From Myxococcaceae bacterium (GTDB taxonomy: Bacteria > Myxococcota > Myxococcia > Myxococcales > Myxococcaceae): a stretch of 42,475 nucleotides of DNA. How positions within the stretch are numbered: the first letter of the stretch is position 1; each line of letters begins with the position of its first letter. The stretch is from positions 1-42,475 of the forward strand of contig JADCJJ010000045.1 of assembly GCA_020247085.1 (NCBI GenBank), read 5' to 3'. Positions 24,927-33,372 of this stretch are shown one piece after another. The notes below the pieces were generated by a model. That model did not search any database, was not told the origin of the DNA, and worked only from the letters and a program-made list of their open reading frames with translations. Both the position numbers and the translations under genes were made by a program.

Positions 24927-25198
24927 GCGCGAAGGCCCAGCCCCCCCTCATCACGTACCCCACCGTCTACGCCTTCAAGGTGATGGGCCGGCCCGACGAC
25001 GACTTCGAGGGCTTCGTGCGAGAGCTGTTCTCGACGCGGCTTGGCTTCTCCCTCGGCGCCGGGGCGCTGAGCCGCCAGGCGTCGAGCCGGGGCTCGTACG
25101 TCTCGCTCACCGTGTCCGTGACCCTCACCTCGGAAATGCAGCGCCGCTCTGTCTACGAGCAGCTCTCGAGAGAGTCGCGAATCGTCTACTATCTCTAA
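24923..25198 (+). CDS. DUF493 (YbeD-like) small protein
   Basis: A 91-residue alpha/beta protein starting at a GTG coupled to the phoH stop. The pattern LITYPTVYAFKVMG, then SRGSYVSLTVSVTLTSEMQRRSVYEQL, fits the DUF493/YbeD ACT-like fold (E. coli YbeD, 87 residues). YbeD has been suggested to act in lipoate metabolism, but its role is unproven and no lipoate genes lie here. A short inverted repeat (CGCCCG / CGGGCG) follows in the gap to the next gene. Confidence 0.8.
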   Translation: MSAKAQPPLITYPTVYAFKVMGRPDDDFEGFVRELFSTRLGFSLGAGALSRQASSRGSYVSLTVSVTLTSEMQRRSVYEQLSRESRIVYYL

Positions 25199-25262
25199 GT
25201 GTCGTTTCATGCGCCGCCCGAATGACAGCACCGGGCGAACTGTGTAAGGGCGAACCTGCTCC

Positions 25263-26012
25263 ATGGCTGACCCGTTCCCGCTGCACCTCCCCGCCGAAGC
25301 GCGCCGGCTCTTCCAGAGCGAATCGCTCCTGCGTCGAATCGCGCAAACCGGGAACCTCAGCGGTGACTCTCGCCTCCTCGAGCTGCACGGCAGCCTCGGC
25401 GGGCTCGCGCTGTGCCGGGCCCTTGGTTGCTCCATCACCGTCGTCGAGCCCGACACGAAGGCGCTCGAGGCGCTCAAGGAGCGCGCGCGCCTCGCCTTCA
25501 TCGCCGACCGGGTGACGTGGGTGCACCAGCCGCTCGAGCGCGTGAGCTTCGAGGAGCGAGCCTTCGACTGCATCTTGTCGCTGGGCCGCGTCGTCGGACC
25601 GCCGCAGGCCATGGCGCGCAGGTTTCGCCCGTGGCTCGACGAGAAGGGGCGCCTGGCGCTCACGTGGGTCATGGCCGTCGGTCGCTCTCCGGCGAAGGCC
25701 ACCCTCGACGCCTGGGCAACGCGGCTGGGGCAGCCGATCGTCTCGCCCCGGGATACCCTGCAAAGCGTCGAGGGCGAGGGCTTCGAGCCCGAGCTGGTCG
25801 AGTCCCTCGGAGACCCCGAGCTGGACGAGTTCTACCGCGACGTCGAGGCGGCCCTCGCGAAGCAGGCGGACTCGAGCGAGGCGAAGGCCGTGAAGGCCGA
25901 GATCGCGCTGCACCGGGCGCAGCAGGGGCACTCCAGCGCGACGTACGGCGTGGTGGTAGCCCGCCGCAAGGAGCCGGGCGAGAAGCCGCCGCTGTCGCGC
26001 GACGGCGGGTGA
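25263..26012 (+). CDS. SAM-dependent methyltransferase-like protein
   Basis: 249 residues from the ATG at 25263. A class I methyltransferase core is suggested by LLELHGSLGGLALCRALG (motif I position, although the usual E/DxGxGxG is degenerate), SITVVEPDTKALEALKERA (acidic end of beta 2), FDCILSLGRV (motif IV) and GRLALTWVMA (motif V/VI). The layout resembles RsmG/GidB-like enzymes, but I cannot name the substrate. The C-terminal residues are Lys/Glu-rich. About 130 nt without a gene separate it from the recombinase gene. Confidence 0.65.
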   Translation: MADPFPLHLPAEARRLFQSESLLRRIAQTGNLSGDSRLLELHGSLGGLALCRALGCSITVVEPDTKALEALKERARLAFIADRVTWVHQPLERVSFEERAFDCILSLGRVVGPPQAMARRFRPWLDEKGRLALTWVMAVGRSPAKATLDAWATRLGQPIVSPRDTLQSVEGEGFEPELVESLGDPELDEFYRDVEAALAKQADSSEAKAVKAEIALHRAQQGHSSATYGVVVARRKEPGEKPPLSRDGG

Positions 26013-26143
26013 CGCGCGTGCCCGATGGGCCGTGGCGGGTCGTACAGGTCCTGTGACCGCCCGGCGCTCGTCGGACCCGGGGCGGCGAGGGCCGGGGCGC
26101 CACGAACTTCGGTGGAGCGCGCATTCACGCGTAGACTGAGCGG

Positions 26144-27046
26144 GTGAGCGACGGGCTCCTCGACCTGTACGTGACGTACCTTCGGGCCGAGCGCAACGTG
26201 GCGGCCCGCACCGTCGACGCCTATGCCCGTGACGTGCGTGACTGGCTCGACGAGCTCGGGCGCCGCGGCCGGGGCGTCGACGCCGCCACGCGAGACGACG
26301 TGCTCGAGCACCTCGCCTGGCTTCGGCGGAAGGGCCTGTCGCCCCGGAGCACCGCACGGCACCTCGCCGCCCTGCGCGGCTTCCACCGGTTCCTCGAGGA
26401 CGAGAAGCTGGTGCCCGGCAACCCCACCGACGATCTCGACACCCCGCGGCACGCGCGCACGCTGCCGGTGTTCCTCACGCTCGACGAGGTCGAGGTGCTG
26501 CTCGAGGCGCCGGGCGTCGAGACCCCGCAGGGCCTGCGCGACCGGGCGATGCTCGAGGTGCTCTACGCGACCGGCCTGCGGGTGAGCGAGCTGGTGAACC
26601 TGGCGATGAACGACGTGAACCTCGTCGACGGCTACGTCATGGTGATGGGCAAGGGCCGCAAGGAGCGGGTGGTGCCGCTCGGCAAGCACGCCATCGAGGC
26701 CGTCGCTGCCTACCTGGGCTCGGCGCGGCCGGCGATCCTCAAGGGGCGGGTGAGCCGGGCGCTCTTCGTGACCCCGCGCGGTGCCGGGTTCTCGCGAATG
26801 GGCTTCTGGAAGCTTCTGCGCCGGCACGCGCGCACGGCTGGCATCACCAAGGCGCTCTCGCCACACAAGCTCCGGCACTCGTTCGCCACGCACCTCGTCG
26901 AGCGCGGCGCCGACCTGCGGGCCGTGCAGGCGATGCTGGGCCACGCCGACCTGGCGACGACGCAGATCTACACCCACGTCGACGGCCAGCGGTTGCGCAG
27001 CACGTATGATCGCCACCACCCGCGGTCGCGCCGGAGGGCGTCGTGA
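26144..27046 (+). CDS. xerD: Tyrosine recombinase XerC/XerD
   Basis: 300 residues from a GTG start, the normal Xer length. Residues ~1-90 are the SAM-like core-binding domain (LDLYVTYLRAERNVAARTVDAYARD). The catalytic residues are all present: Arg in TGLRVSEL (~146), Lys in GKGRKER, His-Arg in HKLRHSFATHL, His in LGHADLATTQ and Tyr in IYTHVD. Xer enzymes resolve chromosome dimers at dif near the terminus. The sequence supports XerD slightly better than XerC, but the two cannot be told apart with certainty and no dif site is visible here. No phage or integron features surround it, so a housekeeping role is likely. The stop overlaps crcB (GTGA). Confidence 0.88.
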   Translation: MSDGLLDLYVTYLRAERNVAARTVDAYARDVRDWLDELGRRGRGVDAATRDDVLEHLAWLRRKGLSPRSTARHLAALRGFHRFLEDEKLVPGNPTDDLDTPRHARTLPVFLTLDEVEVLLEAPGVETPQGLRDRAMLEVLYATGLRVSELVNLAMNDVNLVDGYVMVMGKGRKERVVPLGKHAIEAVAAYLGSARPAILKGRVSRALFVTPRGAGFSRMGFWKLLRRHARTAGITKALSPHKLRHSFATHLVERGADLRAVQAMLGHADLATTQIYTHVDGQRLRSTYDRHHPRSRRRAS

Positions 27047-27402
27047 CGTCGTGGCTGCTGGTGGCCCTCGGTGGCGCGCTGGGCTCGATGGCGCGCTACG
27101 GGGCGGGGCTCGCCTCGAGCCGCCTGGCGCCCGACCTGCCGGCGGGCACGCTCGCGGTGAACCTCGTGGGCTCGTTCCTCATGGCCGTGACGGTGACGCT
27201 CGCCGGGCGCGGGGTGCTGCCCGGCGACGCGCGGCTGTTCCTCACGACCGGGGTGATGGGCGGCCTGACGACGTACTCGGCCTTCAACGCCGAGGCCCTG
27301 GCGTTGATGAGCGCGCGCCCCGTCGCCGGCGGAGCCTACGTCGCCGTCACCGTCGTCGGCTGCCTGTCGGCCGGGCTGTGCGGCCGCGCGTTGGCGAGCT
27401 GA
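27043..27402 (+). CDS. crcB: CrcB/Fluc fluoride channel
   Basis: A 119-residue, four-TM protein starting at a GTG that overlaps the xerD stop. Family marks are GGALGSMARYG at the N-terminus, GTLAVNLVGSFLMA in TM2 and GGLTTYSAFNAE in TM3, which matches the fluoride-pathway GGxTTFSTF motif. Fluc proteins work as dual-topology dimers exporting fluoride across the inner membrane. No fluoride riboswitch is visible, and its coupling to xerD suggests expression that does not depend on fluoride. Confidence 0.92.
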   Translation: MTSWLLVALGGALGSMARYGAGLASSRLAPDLPAGTLAVNLVGSFLMAVTVTLAGRGVLPGDARLFLTTGVMGGLTTYSAFNAEALALMSARPVAGGAYVAVTVVGCLSAGLCGRALAS

Positions 27403-27460
27403 CCACGGCCGCCGCGCTTCCCGTGGACATCGCGCGGCAACTTCGCAACAAGCCCGAGCG

Positions 27461-28480
27461 ATGGCACAGCGCATCTTGAGCGGGGTTCAGTCGTCCGGGC
27501 GCCTCCACCTCGGCAACTACTACGGCGCGATCCGCGAGTTCGTGCGCCTGCAGGACGAGGGCGAGGCGCTGTACTTCATCGCGAACTACCACGCGCTCAC
27601 GAGCGTACGTGACGCTGCGCTCGCCCGGCGGCTCACCTTCGAGACGGCCGTCGCCTTCCTCGCCCTGGGCCTCGACCCGGCCCGCGCGACCCTCTTCCGC
27701 CAGAGCGACGTGCCCGAGATCGGCGAACTCTACTGGGTGCTGGGCACCGTCGTGCCGCTGTCCAACCTGCACCGCGCGCACAGCTTCAAGGACAAGGTGA
27801 ACAACAAGGGCATCGAGGACCCCGAGTTCGGGCTCTTCGCCTACCCGGTGCTGATGGCCGCCGACATCCTCCTGTACGACTCCGACGTGGTGCCGGTCGG
27901 TCGCGATCAGCGCCAGCACCTCGAGTTCGCCCGTGACTGGGCGACGAAGTTCAACATGCGGTACGTGCCCGGGTACGATCCGCAGGAGCCTGAGCGCGTG
28001 CCCGGAGTGTTCAAGCTGCCCTCGGTGCGCACGCGCGATGAGACGGCGGTGGTGCCCGGGCGCGACGGCCAGAAGATGTCGAAGAGCTACGGGAACACCG
28101 TCGACCTCTTTGCGCCCGAGAGAGAGGTCGAGAAGCAGATCAAGTCGGTCAAGACCGACTCGACGCCGCCAGACCAGCCCAAGCCAACCGAGAACCAGCC
28201 GCTCTACCAGCTGCTCAAGCTGGTGCTGCCAGAGCCCGCGTTCGCCGACGCCGACCGCGCCTGGCGCACCGGCGGCGATCCGAAGACCAACGGGTACGGG
28301 TACTTCAAGGGGCTCCTCTTCGAGGGCTACCGGCAGGCCTTCGGCACCGCCCGCGCGCGCTACGACGAGCTCCTCCAGGACCCGGCCGAGGTCGAGCGCA
28401 CCCTGGCGTCGGGCGCCCAGCGGGCCCGGGCGTTCGCGGCGCCGGTGATTCGCCGGGTGCGCGACGCCGTCGGCCTGTAG
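27461..28480 (+). CDS. trpS: Tryptophanyl-tRNA synthetase
   Basis: 339 residues from the ATG at 27461, the usual bacterial TrpRS length. The class I signatures are present: SSGRLHLGNYYGA (HIGH equivalent) and GQKMSKSYGN (KMSKS). DSDVVPVGRDQRQHLEFARD is the conserved segment of the tryptophan/ATP pocket. It charges tRNA-Trp. It sits directly upstream of scpA, scpB and rluB. No T-box or Trp leader is visible in the 58 nt before it. Confidence 0.97.
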   Translation: MAQRILSGVQSSGRLHLGNYYGAIREFVRLQDEGEALYFIANYHALTSVRDAALARRLTFETAVAFLALGLDPARATLFRQSDVPEIGELYWVLGTVVPLSNLHRAHSFKDKVNNKGIEDPEFGLFAYPVLMAADILLYDSDVVPVGRDQRQHLEFARDWATKFNMRYVPGYDPQEPERVPGVFKLPSVRTRDETAVVPGRDGQKMSKSYGNTVDLFAPEREVEKQIKSVKTDSTPPDQPKPTENQPLYQLLKLVLPEPAFADADRAWRTGGDPKTNGYGYFKGLLFEGYRQAFGTARARYDELLQDPAEVERTLASGAQRARAFAAPVIRRVRDAVGL

Positions 28481-28578
28481 CGCCCTCGCCGGGGCCCGGT
28501 CGAACGGCCACCAGTCGCCTTTCCCCACGGTTGGGCTATACGGGGCTGAGGCCGATTTACCGGCTCGGGAGCGACTTC

Positions 28579-29451
28579 TTGGCCGACGTGAAGGACGTGA
28601 GTCCTGCACCTGACGACGGGCTCGGCGACGTGATGGCGCCGCGTGATGCCTTCCGCATCGCGCTGCCCAACTTCGAGGGCCCGCTCGACCTGTTGCTGCA
28701 CCTCATCCGCGAGCACAAGGTCGACATCCTCGACATCCCCATCGCGCTCATCACCGAGAAGTACCTCGGGCACCTCGAGCGGATGCGGCAGATCGACCTC
28801 GACATCGCCGGCGAGTTCCTGGTGATGGCGTCGACGCTCCTGCACCTCAAGTCGCGCATGCTGCTGCCGCGGGAGGAGCGCGCCGGGGCGGCCGAGGCCG
28901 CGGACGCCGCCCGTGACGCCGGCGACCCCCGCGCCGAGTTGGTGCGCCGCCTGCTCGAGTACCAGAAGTACAAGCACGCCGCCGAGCAGCTGGCGACGAA
29001 CGACCTGCTCGACCGTGACGTCTTCCCCCGGCGGGTGCCCACCGGCGAGCTGCCCATCGACGCCGACGAGGTCGGGCTCCAGGAGGTGAGCGTCTACAAG
29101 CTCATCGAGGCGCTCGACCGCGTGCTCGAGAAGCTGGTGCCCCAGAAGCAGCACGAGGTGGTTCGCGAGGTCATGTCGCTGTCGGCGGCGATGCGGCGCG
29201 TGGCCGACCAGGTGCGCGCGGCCGGGCCGGGGGCGTCGGTCGGCTTCTTCTCGCTCTTCGAGGGCATGCGCCGCCGCGCCGAGGTCATCATCACGTTCCT
29301 CGCGATGCTCGAGATGTGCAAGCACCGCTTCCTGCGCGTGTTCCAGGGTGAGAGCGGCGGCGAGATTCTCATCAGTGCGCGCGGCGACGCCCTGTCGTCC
29401 GACGCGGCCCAGCAGCTCGGTTCGGAGGAGATGGATCGTGAGTACCACTAA
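28579..29451 (+). CDS. scpA: Segregation and condensation protein ScpA
   Basis: 290 residues from a TTG at 28579, chosen for GGGAG about eight bases upstream; a later ATG at 28633 would also keep the whole domain. ScpA is the kleisin of the SMC-ScpAB condensin complex. The N-terminal FEGPLDLLLHLIREHKVDILDIPI is diagnostic. EFLVMASTLLHLKSRMLLP follows, and the C-terminal winged-helix end is seen in ITFLAMLEMCKHRFLRVFQ. It overlaps scpB by 14 nt. Confidence 0.94.
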   Translation: MADVKDVSPAPDDGLGDVMAPRDAFRIALPNFEGPLDLLLHLIREHKVDILDIPIALITEKYLGHLERMRQIDLDIAGEFLVMASTLLHLKSRMLLPREERAGAAEAADAARDAGDPRAELVRRLLEYQKYKHAAEQLATNDLLDRDVFPRRVPTGELPIDADEVGLQEVSVYKLIEALDRVLEKLVPQKQHEVVREVMSLSAAMRRVADQVRAAGPGASVGFFSLFEGMRRRAEVIITFLAMLEMCKHRFLRVFQGESGGEILISARGDALSSDAAQQLGSEEMDREYH

Positions 29452-30397
29452 GCCTGGAGGGCCCTCGCCCTTCTCGGAGGAAGAGGTGGCCGCTGCCACC
29501 GCCGGCCCCTCGACCGACCCCGAACTCGACGAGGTCGAGGCCGCCACCATCGACGCGCCGGACCTCGAGACGCCCTTCGAGAAGGTGGTCGCGCGCGCCC
29601 GCAAGCTCTCGGAGCAGCAGGTGAAGAACGTCATCGAGAGCGTGCTGTTCGTGGCGCCCGAGCCGCAGTCCCTCGACCAGCTCTTCGACGCCACCGGCAT
29701 CGACCGGGAGCGGCTGGCGAAGGGCCTCGAGGCGCTGCAGGGCGACCGGCGCGAGGGCCTCGCCGGCGTCGTGCTGCACGAGGTGGCCGGCGGCTGGCAA
29801 CTGCGCACCGCGCCCGAGTCGAGCGACTTCGTGAAGCGGTTCCTGAAGGTCAAGCCCCAGCGGCTCACCCGCGCGGCCCTCGAGACGCTCGCCATCTGCG
29901 CCTACCGCCAGCCCGTCACCCGCCCCGAAATCGAAGACATTCGCGGCGTCGACTCGGGCGCCGTGCTCAAGGCGCTGCTCGACCGGCGGTTGATCAAGAT
30001 CGTCGGCAAGAAGGAAGAGGTAGGCCGCCCGATTCTGTACGGCACCACGCGCGAGTTCCTCGAGTTCTTCGCCCTCAAGGACCTGAACGCGCTGCCGACG
30101 CTCCGCGAGTTCCACGAGCTCACCGAGGAGCACCAGGAGATCGTCGAGAAGGAGGCGCCGCGGCCCACCGCCGCTGGCACCGTCGAGGCCCTCGCCGACC
30201 CCGACTTCCAGCGAAAGGTCGCCGAGCACGAGAAGGCGTCGGAGCAGGCACTCGAGGCCCTCGAGCAGGCCATCGAGACGGCCGACACCACGCAGAAGGC
30301 GGTCGCGAAGGTGCTCGAGCCGCCCGCGCCCCCCCAGCCACCAGGCGCGCCGCCCGTCCCCGGCAGTCCGCCTCCCGAACCGCCGGCGGGGAGCTGA
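29438..30397 (+). CDS. scpB: Segregation and condensation protein ScpB
   Basis: 319 residues from a GTG at 29438 inside the end of scpA. The two winged-helix domains lie at ~60-235: VIESVLFVAPEPQSLDQL, the conserved LAICAYRQPVTRPEIEDIRGVDS, and GRPILYGTTREFLEFFAL. ScpB dimers bind ScpA and regulate SMC. A ~60-residue acidic N-terminal leader and a C-terminal tail ending in a Pro-rich run (PPAPPQPPGAPP) extend it beyond the usual ~200 residues, as often seen in myxobacteria. The next gene starts 1 nt after the stop. Confidence 0.94.
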   Translation: MSTTKPGGPSPFSEEEVAAATAGPSTDPELDEVEAATIDAPDLETPFEKVVARARKLSEQQVKNVIESVLFVAPEPQSLDQLFDATGIDRERLAKGLEALQGDRREGLAGVVLHEVAGGWQLRTAPESSDFVKRFLKVKPQRLTRAALETLAICAYRQPVTRPEIEDIRGVDSGAVLKALLDRRLIKIVGKKEEVGRPILYGTTREFLEFFALKDLNALPTLREFHELTEEHQEIVEKEAPRPTAAGTVEALADPDFQRKVAEHEKASEQALEALEQAIETADTTQKAVAKVLEPPAPPQPPGAPPVPGSPPPEPPAGS

Positions 30398-30398
30398 C

Positions 30399-31253
30399 AT
30401 GCAGGAGCGGCTCCAGAAGTTCCTCGCCCGCGCCGGCATCGCGTCGCGTCGCGCGGCCGAGACGCTCATCACCACCGGGCGCGTCAAGGTGAACGGCGAG
30501 CTCGTGCGCACCCTCGGCACGAAGGTCGACGGCTCGAAGGATCTCGTCGTCGTCGACGGGAAGCCCGCCGTGGCGCCGACCGAGAAGACGTGGCTGCTGC
30601 TGTACAAGCCTCCGGGGGTCGTCACGACGCTGAAGGACCCGCAGGGTCGGCCGACGATCTCGGACTCGCTCGGCGGCGTGCGCGCCCGCGTCTTCCCGGT
30701 GGGGCGCCTCGACTACGACGCCGAGGGGGCGCTGCTCCTCACCGACGACGGCGAGGTGGCCAACCGCCTCATGCACCCGCGCCATCAGGTGCGGCGCGTC
30801 TACCTCGCCAAGGTGAAGGGCGACCCCTCGGACGCCAGCCTCGAGAAGCTCCGCGGCGGCGTGCGCCTCGAGGACGGCTTCGCGCAGCCGGCCGAGGTGA
30901 GCCGCTTCGAGCGCGCCGACAAGAACACCTGGCTGCGCATCGTCGTCACCGAGGGCCGGCCCCACCTCATCAAGCGCCTCTGCGCCGCCATCGGTCACCC
31001 GGTGGTGCGGCTGTACCGGCCGAGCCACGCGGGCATCGGGGTCGAGGGCCTGCGCCCCGGGCAGCTCCGCGCGCTCACCGCCGACGAGGTGCGCCGGGTC
31101 AACGGCGTCGCCGCGGGGAAGGCGAGCGCCGAGGCGCCGCTCAAGCTTCCGCCGCGCCGGCACGGCCCCGCGCGTGACGAGAGCCCCGACGACGCGGCGC
31201 CACCGCCCCCGGCCAGGGGCGAGAGCGCACGCTCGAGGGGCGCCCGCCGCTGA
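30399..31253 (+). CDS. rluB: RluB/RsuA-family 23S rRNA pseudouridine synthase
   Basis: 284 residues. An N-terminal S4 RNA-binding domain (MQERLQKFLARAGIASRRAAE, RVKVNG) is followed by the catalytic domain with the Asp motif GRLDYDAEGALLLTDDG. YRPSHAGIGVEGLRPGQLR marks the C-terminal core of this family. The enzyme isomerises a uridine in 23S rRNA (helix 89 region for RluB). The last ~45 residues are a basic, Pro-rich tail. The trpS-scpA-scpB-rluB layout agrees with the common scpAB-rluB neighbourhood. Confidence 0.93.
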   Translation: MQERLQKFLARAGIASRRAAETLITTGRVKVNGELVRTLGTKVDGSKDLVVVDGKPAVAPTEKTWLLLYKPPGVVTTLKDPQGRPTISDSLGGVRARVFPVGRLDYDAEGALLLTDDGEVANRLMHPRHQVRRVYLAKVKGDPSDASLEKLRGGVRLEDGFAQPAEVSRFERADKNTWLRIVVTEGRPHLIKRLCAAIGHPVVRLYRPSHAGIGVEGLRPGQLRALTADEVRRVNGVAAGKASAEAPLKLPPRRHGPARDESPDDAAPPPPARGESARSRGARR

Positions 31254-31254
31254 T

Positions 31255-33372
31255 ATGAGACGCGACATGGTTGCGCGCGTCGTCGGCATGTGGGTCTGTC
31301 TCGCGCTCGGCGCCTGCACGGGCGATCGCGATCAGCACCTCGCCCAGCTGCAGAGCCCGCGTCCCGACGACCGCGCCATCGCGGTGAAGAAGCTGGCCCA
31401 GAGGTTCGAGCCCGACGATCTGCTGCTCTTCACGCAGGCCGCCCGCGACCCGGTCGGCATGGTGCGCGCCGAGGCGATGACGGCCCTCGGCCGAAGCAAC
31501 GACGAGCGCGTCGTCGACCTGCTCGGCGAGGCCCTCGGCGACCCCGACGACGTGGTGCAGGTCGCCGCGGCCCGGGCGCTCGCCAACGTCCGCAACGACA
31601 AGGCGCGCACCTACCTGACGCTCCAGTACCTGCGCCGCGGGCGCAGCACCCGCCAGGTCATCGTCGAGGGCCTCAAGAGCGCCAACGTGCCCGGCGCGAT
31701 GGCCAGCTGCGTCGTCGCCGAGGCGAAGGGGCTGTGGGAGAAGAACCTCAAGGCCCTCGAAGACGGTGCATTGCCCGAGCGCGTGGGGGCTGCCGAGGAG
31801 CTCGGGCGCTCCGGCCGGCCCGAGGCCGTGAACCGCCTGGTGCCCCTACTCAAGGCCAAGAACGTGGTGCTGGCGGCGGCCGCGGCGCGCGGGCTGGGGT
31901 TCGCCCGCGACGCTCGCGCCGTCCCCGCGCTCACGGAGCTGCTCGACGAGAACTTCCCCGAGCTGCGGGAGGCGGCCTGCGAGGCCTTGGGAAAGCTCAA
32001 GGAGCCGGCGGCGCGCCAGAAGCTGGGCGCGGTCGCGCTCGAGCAGAGCACCGCCAGCGTGCTGGCGACGCAGGCCCTCATCGCGCTCCCGCCGTCGGAC
32101 GAGGTGAACCAGGTGCTCTGCTCGGTGTTGGTGGGTGGCGGTGGGCCCGAGGTCGAGGCCGCCGGGCGCGAGCTGCGGCGCCGCGGCGGCTGCCCGGTCG
32201 AGCCGCTCCTGGAGCGCCTGCGGAGCGGAGCACCCAACGCAGCGCTCCGCGCCCTGATTGCGCTCGGGCCGGCGCTCAAGGAGCACTCGACGAAGGTGGC
32301 TCCGCTGCTCAGCGCAGCCGACCCGACGACGCGGCGCCTCGCCGTCGAGGCCATCGGCGAGCTCCAGCACCCGCCGAGCGCCGCCGCGGTGCTGAAAGCC
32401 CTCGAGGCCGAGCTGAAGGCCGTCGAGCCCCTTCGCGCCGACTGGATCCCCGACGAGCTGCCGCTGCGCTTCGCCCCCGGCTTCGACCCCGACTCGACGA
32501 CCCCCGACCCGCGTGATGTCTCGCGCGGCAAGCGCGCACGCGCGGCCGAGGTGCTGAGGCGCACGGCGGCGCTCGACGCGCAGCGGCTGAAGGAGCGCGG
32601 GAAGGTGCCGCTCCAGGCGCGCGCCCCCACAGAGCTCGTCGACGATGGCAGCGAGGAGCAGTACCAGCTCCTCGCTGCGCTCTTGCGGGCCATCGGCCGC
32701 CTGCGGGTCGAGGGGGCCCGGGCCCGGCTCGAGCCCTTCACCGTTGAGCCGAGCCCGACGCTGCGCAGCGCCGCCATCGCCGGTCTCGGGCTGTTGGGGA
32801 AGGACGCGGTGCCGGCGGTGAAGGGGGCGTTGCTGGACTCCGAGCGGCTCGTTCAGGGCGCGGCCGCCCAGGCCCTCGCGGAGACGGCCGAGGGCCGCGC
32901 CGCCATCTTCGAGGCGCTGGGGCAGCTCGTTGGCGATCGCTCTCGCCTCGTCGAGCCGCTCCGTGGGCAGTCGCTGCCGGCGAGCGCGGCTCCCGTGCTC
33001 GTGGGGCTCGTCAAGGAGGGCGGCGCTGACGGGGCCGTCGCCGCGACGTTGCTCGCCGAGCTGCAGGCCCCCGAGGCCATTCCGGCCATCGTCGAGCTCC
33101 TCGCCCAGGACACGGTGGTCGGGCGCCGCGAGCTCCTCGGCGCCCTGGGGCGAACCCGTTCGGCCGACGCCGTGCCAGCCCTCGGCCGGGAGCTCTTCAG
33201 CGACAGCCCGACGGTGCGGGCAGCGGCCGTCGAGGCGTTGGCGCTCATCGGCGCCCCGGCGCGCGCCCAGCTCGAGGCGCTCGACGCTCTCAAGGGTGAC
33301 TACTCGCTCCGGGTCCGCACCGCCGCCGCCGAGGCCGTTCAGGCCCTGTCGCCACCGGAGGGAGCGCGGTGA
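31255..33372 (+). CDS. HEAT-repeat lipoprotein
   Basis: 705 residues from an ATG 1 nt after the rluB stop; an ATG four codons later (31267) is an alternative. The lipoprotein signal ends LALGAC (Cys21). Most of the protein consists of HEAT/PBS-lyase-type helical repeats: VRAEAMTALGRSNDERVVDLLGEAL, LREAACEALGKLKEPAARQ, TRRLAVEAIGELQHPPSA and VRAAAVEALALIGAPARAQ. A more charged insert lies at ~390-460. Such solenoids bind proteins; no catalytic motif is seen. The stop overlaps the next gene (GTGA), so the two may act together at the envelope. Function unknown. Confidence 0.87.
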   Translation: MRRDMVARVVGMWVCLALGACTGDRDQHLAQLQSPRPDDRAIAVKKLAQRFEPDDLLLFTQAARDPVGMVRAEAMTALGRSNDERVVDLLGEALGDPDDVVQVAAARALANVRNDKARTYLTLQYLRRGRSTRQVIVEGLKSANVPGAMASCVVAEAKGLWEKNLKALEDGALPERVGAAEELGRSGRPEAVNRLVPLLKAKNVVLAAAAARGLGFARDARAVPALTELLDENFPELREAACEALGKLKEPAARQKLGAVALEQSTASVLATQALIALPPSDEVNQVLCSVLVGGGGPEVEAAGRELRRRGGCPVEPLLERLRSGAPNAALRALIALGPALKEHSTKVAPLLSAADPTTRRLAVEAIGELQHPPSAAAVLKALEAELKAVEPLRADWIPDELPLRFAPGFDPDSTTPDPRDVSRGKRARAAEVLRRTAALDAQRLKERGKVPLQARAPTELVDDGSEEQYQLLAALLRAIGRLRVEGARARLEPFTVEPSPTLRSAAIAGLGLLGKDAVPAVKGALLDSERLVQGAAAQALAETAEGRAAIFEALGQLVGDRSRLVEPLRGQSLPASAAPVLVGLVKEGGADGAVAATLLAELQAPEAIPAIVELLAQDTVVGRRELLGALGRTRSADAVPALGRELFSDSPTVRAAAVEALALIGAPARAQLEALDALKGDYSLRVRTAAAEAVQALSPPEGAR

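Noticed and set aside
27000-27043. Fluoride riboswitch upstream of crcB
   Set aside because: crcB starts inside the end of the recombinase gene, leaving no leader, and no riboswitch-like pairing was seen.
26013-27046. Xer recombinase as evidence for an integrated element or integron
   Set aside because: No repeats, att sites, phage genes or composition change around it; context is housekeeping.
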